In this document: one piece after another, positions 58,421 to 64,000 of the stretch
Position numbering within the stretch: position 1 is the first letter of the stretch
Layout: every line of letters starts with the position of its first letter
Source of the DNA: Plazaster borealis
Lineage: Eukaryota; Echinodermata; Asteroidea; Forcipulatida; Labidiasteridae
Length of the DNA stretch: 64,000 bases
Assembly: GCA_021014325.1 (NCBI GenBank)
Contig: CM037461.1
Location: 23,731,376 to 23,795,375, forward strand
Direction: 5' to 3'
Made by a program: the position numbers and the translations under genes
Notes under the pieces: generated by a model
Told to the model about the DNA's origin: nothing
Databases searched by the model: none
The model's input: the letters and a program-made list of their open reading frames with translations, nothing else

Positions 58421-58764
58421 AGATGGAAATATCGGCCGAAGCGTTAATGGAATTATAGGTGATTGCAAGACAGGAGTCTCAGGCAGACCCATACCAAGCT
58501 TTTTCTTTTTTGTGGTAGAAAGCATCCGATCCACGGAGGGATCGTGGGGACTGGGAGGGTGCTTTCAGGGAGGGGGGACTCCGTGCTAGAGAGAGTGGTA
58601 TCTGGACGTCTTTTGGGCGCCATGTTTTTAGGGGCACATTGCCTTCGGATTGGGCGCTTTGGGCTATAAAAAGTGTTTGTTTTGAAATGAATATGGCTGG
58701 AAATATATGAATAAAGTAGAGTAGAATGATTCACATAAATATCCCTTGAAATTTTGTGGTTGTG

Positions 58765-58848
58765 TAATTTCATGACATAACACGGTCCGCTATTTTGTAG
58801 AACCAGTTGACTCCACAAAATGGCGGACCGAATGTTCTGCTGGTTGTG
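58765..58848. repeat. Hairpin with 18-bp stem, CGGTCCGC arms
   Basis: CGGTCCGCTATTTTGTAG (58783-58800) pairs with CCACAAAATGGCGGACCG (58813-58830) around a 12-nt loop. The right arm contains AAAATGGCGG, a YY1-like core. Confidence 0.6.
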
Positions 58849-58959
58849 TTTCAAGAGGCAAATTTATGAAGTTTAATCACTACTCACTAATTACAACATA
58901 CTTGTTTTAGTGTTAAAACAACTCTTACATTTTTCTCAAATTTTATGTAGGCCCACTTA

Positions 58960-58998
58960 TTTATTCTTTTATTTGTTTATTTATTTATCTATTTATTT
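58960..58998. repeat. TTTA microsatellite
   Basis: Repeated TTAT/TTTA units, slightly interrupted. Confidence 0.7.
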
Positions 58999-59815
58999 TG
59001 CTTTAGCAGCTATAAAACTCCTGCCCAGACGAATTTACATTCTAAGCCACGTTTTGATTACATTGAATATTTGAATGAAAGAACAAAATGAGATGACAAG
59101 CTTTTCATAATTTTCAGCATTAGTCATTTAAAAGCCACTTACACATAAAATCCATGCAAGTCCAGGAAGACATTTAAAACAGTAATACCTTAAAAACACC
59201 TAATACCTTGAAAAAACTTAATTCATACAACTACCCCACCGTTTAAAGAGAATAATGTTCCATGTTTTACTCGTGAAATTTGCCCTTCAGACCTTCTCAA
59301 ATCAGGCCACTCAAGGTGAAAAATTAAGATAAATGGAGAAATTTAGGACAATTTGGCTATAAAACCCTTTCACAATTTACCTGGAGTTACCTCACGATAT
59401 CAACTCTATACCTCTTTAGAGTTATTAATCAAGTAGCATGTAGCAATCCATACCTTAGTATCGATTCCCTTATTACAATAAGCCTATTACCTTACTTTTA
59501 ACCAAAGTTTACGAACGTCAGTCCGGCATAATGCCCCACTTTTCAGGCCTGGGTTTCTTTTAGTGAAAGCTTGTTAATTCCTAAACTTGGCCTGTAACGA
59601 GGTATTATTGGATTATGTTTATCCATTAATCTGGTGTACACAATCAATACAGTCTCATCACGGATTAGCATGTATCAAGTAACTAATTAGTGGAGTAGAG
59701 AGCTTTTTAGAGAACGTTGATGCTTTGGAATTTGAAAGCAGATGGTTTCGGGTGGAGCAGTTTCTTTCATTTTTTTCCCCGGCTGCTGCGTTGGGAAGGC
59801 TTAAGAAGTTACTTT
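58999..59815. other. AT-rich intronic sequence
   Basis: No gene, repeat family or motif cluster was identified. Confidence 0.4.
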
Positions 59816-59819
59816 TAAA

Positions 59820-59910
59820 GCGTGTGGGTACAACATTGTGTAAATCTCTTTTGGGAGGAGTGTTGGCTTAGAAAAGAGTATTGGTCTCGATGTTTCGAAC
59901 GGTTTACCAT
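59820..59910 (-). mobile_element. Dispersed family C, copy 6 (reversed)
   Basis: The + strand reads GTGGGTACAACATTGTGTAA, ATCTCTTTTGGGAGGAGTGT, TGGCTTAGAAAAGAGTATTG, GTCTCGATGTTTCGAACGGT. Confidence 0.55.
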
Positions 59911-61860
59911 ACTGTTTTCAGGAGGCTTAAGATTATTGGGTGTTTTTTTCTAAAAGTGGTAACGGATTTTTGTTTATTTACACGCAGACAATGTTTGTTT
60001 TTACCTCCACGTCAGATATCTTTATCAAAAAATGTAAGCCACAAGACAAGAACGACGAAAAGGCACTTTAATTAAGAAATTACACAGGGAAAATACGGTT
60101 TTAATTGGCCAGAAGTGCCCCAGAAACCTTGTCTCCCCCAAATTGTTTCCTAGTTTTGCCACTGCCCACAAAGAACCTGCATTGTTTCGGTGCAAATTGA
60201 AACAACGCAATTACCATGATTTCACTCGTCTATTGTCTCATAAACTCATATAACTCCAAACCAGATGTTGTGTGTGCGTATTGTTTTTGAAAAAAAAGAA
60301 ACAATTATCAACAAAGCCCTGCATCATATGGAATGTTCACATCCATCCACCGTGACAAAATTTAACACCAAGATTAAAAAAAAATTGTAGCTCTGCTGTG
60401 CTGGTTAAAGACAAGCCGGCATTCCGTGTTAGAGGTTTTGTATTCATTGTCTGTGGTGACAACCGCCGTAGACATGGGCAGTTTTCCCTAATCCCCAACC
60501 TTAAAAGATCCTGTTCTATTTAATTCGAGACAGGTAACAATAGGACTTTTCTCTCTCATTGTGGGGACAGGTGGAAAATTCCCACAACTGGTTTCAAACG
60601 CTTTTCAAAAATGGCCGACTGAGTTATGGCATGTTTGTTTTTCCTAGGATGGCAGTGGGAAAGTGAGAATTACCAATGGTTTACCATTGTGTACTTGTTT
60701 CCGAAAAAAAATGTTTTACGTAATTGCATTTTTTTCCTCCAACTAGAGATTTTCAGTCATTATAAATTGTTTTTCCTAAACAAAAATTCATTCGAAGGAT
60801 TACTGTTTTATTGCTAAATTTTGGTATTTATTCCTTTCGATTTGTCATCAACCTCACCAACTATTTCCTGATTTTTTTTAAAAGACAGTTTGACAAGAAA
60901 TTATTTTGTGTCCAGCATAATATGATTTGCTGTTTTTAAAGTAATGCAGTTTTTAAAAAAGAAAGTAAAAACTATTTCGCATCTACTGTAAACTGGAAGC
61001 AGCGGTGGCACAAGACATCTACCAAGGCAATTTAAAAATCTCTTATTCTGTTTCCCAAAACATTCCAATGTTGTTCAATTGTGTAAAGCATTTCTTGAAA
61101 TGTTAGTTCTTTGCACATAACATTTGTCATGGCCTAAAGGTATTTTAGGCACATTCATTGATTCAAAGGAAACAATTATGTTTTAAATCACGGAATAATT
61201 TTGTAAATAATAATACAATAAGCAATATGAACAGATAAATAAATGAATACATTTATGGAACCAAGCCCTATACGCACATAGATAATTATAATCTGAATTA
61301 TGCCATTTCATTTATAGGATGTGGATTTTCGATTTAATATTTCCATTTAAATGCGGTAAATTACCAATTTAGACATTTATTTCTCTAATTTGTATTTTCA
61401 AAATCATAACAATAAAACAAAAGTCCATCCGTTTCTCTCACATACACACACTGTCACTCAGCGCAGTTCAAATATTATTAGAAAACAGGGTTTTCAACCG
61501 CAAAACACATCCATAAATATTGGGTATTTTATTCGCTGAGAATCTCTCTCCAAGGAATTCAATCAGCATAACTGAATTTATTGCCGTAGAAGAATGACCA
61601 ATTTCAGGCTATTTTCTGTAGGCTTGAGTCACCCTCCGATCTCAAAGTGGCTCTCTCGTTTTGTGCGATATCCTTTCAGCTCGCTGCGCTTTCAAAAGAA
61701 AAAAAATAAATAAAAAGACCATGCACTTTGGGTGAGAAAATGCAATTTTCGTAATTTTGTTTGATTGGAGGCAATGGTGTGTGTATCTTTATGATGCGGA
61801 GGTGGACTGCCTTTGTGTTTGGGGGGTTTAATCAGTCAATAGCGTTTTCGACATGATGTT
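59911..61860. other. AT-rich intronic sequence
   Basis: No gene is seen. AAAAATGGCCGAC (about 60606) is YY1-like. Several A/T runs are present. Confidence 0.4.
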
Positions 61861-62276
61861 GCGGTTATTGTGTCTGGAGAAAGATGGGTTAGACCCGAAG
61901 AAAGACGAGTAGAAAGAGCTTTTGACAAAACGGCGAGACAAGAAGACGAAAGATGTCCAAACAGTAAACGAGAAGCTTGTCCTGTTAGGGAAAAAGAGCA
62001 GTTAGGAGGAAGTGTAGGGATGATAAAAGAAAGAGGTGAAAAAAGGGTGTTGACAAGAAGGAATGGATGAGGGAAAGTGACAAAAGACTTACGATGCTGT
62101 GAGAAAATACAAACGAGGCTTTGGAATTTATGGAGAGAAGATTCTCACGCATTGAGAAGTGGGGACCAACCAAGAGAGGAATTGTTTAGGAGAAATTATA
62201 TTCGAAAAGAAAATCACTTCAATGTAAAAGCGACCAACAAAGAGGATGTGAGTGTGATTCAATTAATGCAGTAGAT
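61861..62276 (+). other. Purine-rich strand-asymmetric stretch with interrupted frame
   Basis: The + strand is strongly purine-rich over about 400 bp. One frame is open from 61870 to 62276 apart from a single TGA at 62068-62070. It would encode a highly charged Arg/Glu/Lys-rich product with no recognised domain. The composition alone would favour such a frame, so I do not call a gene. Confidence 0.2.
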
Positions 62277-62738
62277 GGAAAAGTAAATATAGAATTTATT
62301 GTTTTCATTGTAGCTGGATATATGATGTGAATTTCGACGAATCTTTTGTGTCTATTCTCCTCACAGAAACGATCAAGTGTAAAGGTTTTATTCAGCAATA
62401 TACAAAAATTACATATTATTGTGTTATAAGATTCAAAACCATCTGAACTAACAGTAAACAAAAACTTCTCCACCACGACACTACGAATGAACTTTTAAAT
62501 AAGGTGACCCTCGATTTAAAAAAAATAAAAGGGAACTTTGATGATAAAGATCAGATGGATGTTAAATTTCACCGGCAGCGCAGAAATACTTTTACAGCAC
62601 ATTTTTGTGTCCTATATTATTTTATATACCGTACCCCTTCCTCCCATATTATCCAATATGTGCGTGTTCTCGTCGAGTAGTTTTTGAGTAGTTTTTTTTT
62701 TCAAGGTGAAATTATTTTCTTATATTATGAATAAACCA

Positions 62739-63115
62739 TTACAGGCAGCGTATACCTTTGACAATTACTTAAACAATGAATGACCATGTTTAAAACTTAC
62801 TTGATAAAGAGCACTGCATAGCTTTTGATATTATAAAACATTGTTAGAAACGACTGCCTTTGAAGTAATGAAGTTTTAGAGAAAGAGGTATTTTTTTCAT
62901 CCACAATTTGAATCTGAAAGGCTGCAGGCATGAAGCCTTTCTCAGGCATCTGAAAGCACACATAGGCAACAAGGGTGTTTTCTATCTTAATTATTTTCTT
63001 GCAACTTCGATGACTAATTGATCCGAAATTTTCACAGGTTTGGTATTGTATGTTGGGATACACCAAGTGAGGATACTGGTCTTTGACAACTACCAACAGT
63101 CTACCCTGCCTTTAA
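62739..63115. mobile_element. TTAA-type MITE, copy 10
   Basis: TTACAGGCAGCGTATACCTT and the inverted right end ACCAACAGTCTACCCTGCCTTTAA bound the copy. The centre GAAAGGCTGCAGGCATGAAG with CCTTTCTCAGGCATC is of the 16133 subfamily. The left TTAA has mutated to TTAC. Confidence 0.75.
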
Positions 63116-64000
63116 AACAATGGTTTGAATGCCCTTCCCAGTTACCCCCTTATCGCGGTGATCCTACCCATCCGACAATTATGCAATGCCCTGAAATCAA
63201 GCACCCATGAGTCACAATACCAAATTGAATTCTTTTCCAGTGCAATTATATCTGTACACGGACATTATGTTTGACAACCAGAGAGTATTTGAGGTTTCCC
63301 CCTCCCATCACCCCCTTTTAAATTACGGGTCCAATCCCAACATGCCCTCAATACTTTGATTTAAGTGGGCATACAGCCCCCCCCCCCTTCTTCAAAGTTT
63401 AAATTTTCCTCCACAGTTCATCTTCAGAATATGAGTTTGTACAGAAGTCACTGACTGCCTTTTTTTGCTGTGCCCCCAAGTTCCCCCTTCCCCAATCACC
63501 TGTCTAAGATCCACCCTTTAAGGGTGGTAAATGTCTTAATTGAATAAGAGATAGAGGCTACTAGAAGATTGAATTGAGATAACAGGTTAAAAGGTGAGGA
63601 ATATGGACTCCACAATCTTAGGGGAAAAGAGACAAGAACAATTTTGAAGGGAGCCAGAGCGAGCATGAAGGAAATCGTATCTCCTGAGGGTAGCATTAAG
63701 TACATCCAGATAGCGTCCTAACAATCCACCACCTACTCCAGCTAAATGCTTAATTTCTGTACCCCACCTCCCCCCAAACATTTACCTTTCTAATAACAAG
63801 CCCCGACTCAGTGCAATGCCCGGTAGTCATTTCCTAATGCATCCATCAACCGGCCCGGTCCCTACCATTATCACCGGTTCCCCATGATGTCACCATCACG
63901 CTCACTGTCCTTATGTACACAGCTAACGGTACGGATATAAATTAGATGCATAACACAGCCGGTGTTAAAATCGCTGCGTGTTTCGCCACGGCAACCCTAC
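63116..64000. other. Intronic sequence to window end, nothing assigned
   Basis: A C-run lies at 63379-63388. GTTTCGCCACGGCAAC at about 63980 resembles an imperfect X-box. No homeodomain coding sequence is present. Confidence 0.35.

Larger units (their letters stand above)
4525..64000 (+). other. onecut: Large onecut intron (to end of window)
   Basis: The intron begins with GTAAGG after codon phase 1. The expected downstream exon would start CN-TGY-AAR (Ala-Cys-Lys of the linker) and encode the homeodomain with its VSNFFMNARRRS helix. I scanned the + strand by eye for this exon, including every TTCATGAA-type string, and found none. The intron therefore probably exceeds 59 kb. Mammalian ONECUT genes also have tens of kilobases between the CUT and homeodomain exons. 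A missed or strongly diverged exon cannot be excluded without a translated search. Confidence 0.7.

Overview
The window looks like animal nuclear DNA. It is AT-rich and intron-like, packed with short non-autonomous transposons, SINEs and satellites, and has almost no long open frames. The one gene I can name with confidence is a Onecut (HNF6-type) transcription factor on the + strand. Its protein is closest in style to deuterostome Onecut proteins. Together with the repeat content this suggests a marine invertebrate deuterostome, most likely an echinoderm such as a sea star. The species assignment is an inference, not something the sequence proves.

Layout. Positions 1-3040 are upstream flank, with a head-to-head SINE pair, a foldback element and a recent 169-bp tandem duplication. 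Positions 3040-3473 hold a probable promoter and 5' leader, with an NRF1-like site, a YY1-like site and a 50-codon upstream ORF. Positions 3474-4524 are onecut coding exon 1: the N-terminal region, the Onecut-specific TLTPLQPLPPISTVSDKF motif and the whole CUT domain. The exon ends at a good splice donor exactly where vertebrate ONECUT first exons end. From 4525 to the end of the window (about 59.5 kb) everything is best read as one very large intron. I could not find the homeodomain exon, so it probably lies beyond 64000. One candidate internal exon (7416-7499, 84 nt, phase 1 to phase 1) would insert 28 residues between the CUT domain and the homeodomain. Mammalian HNF6-beta has a 26-residue insert at the same place.

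The intron carries at least ten copies or fragments of a short TTAA-flanked inverted-repeat element. One copy sits inside a tandem array whose other units preserve the empty TTAA site. It also carries a foldback family starting GGGCCCAATTTCATAGAGCTG, two tRNA-derived SINE families, a six-copy dispersed family of unknown type, and LINE 3' ends. An 18-unit satellite at 37997-39780 has a dimeric, about 200-bp higher-order period, and there are several smaller minisatellites. Between the repeats are GC-richer, single-copy-looking blocks (7612-7716, 14640-14811, 18430-18850, 23860-24060, 32580-32990, 44065-44170, 53990-54340, 58020-58420) with POU octamers, RFX X-box-like palindromes, CRE, YY1 and Runx-like motifs. 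These are the best places to look for onecut enhancers. No convincing second protein-coding gene, tRNA gene, rRNA gene or CRISPR array was found.
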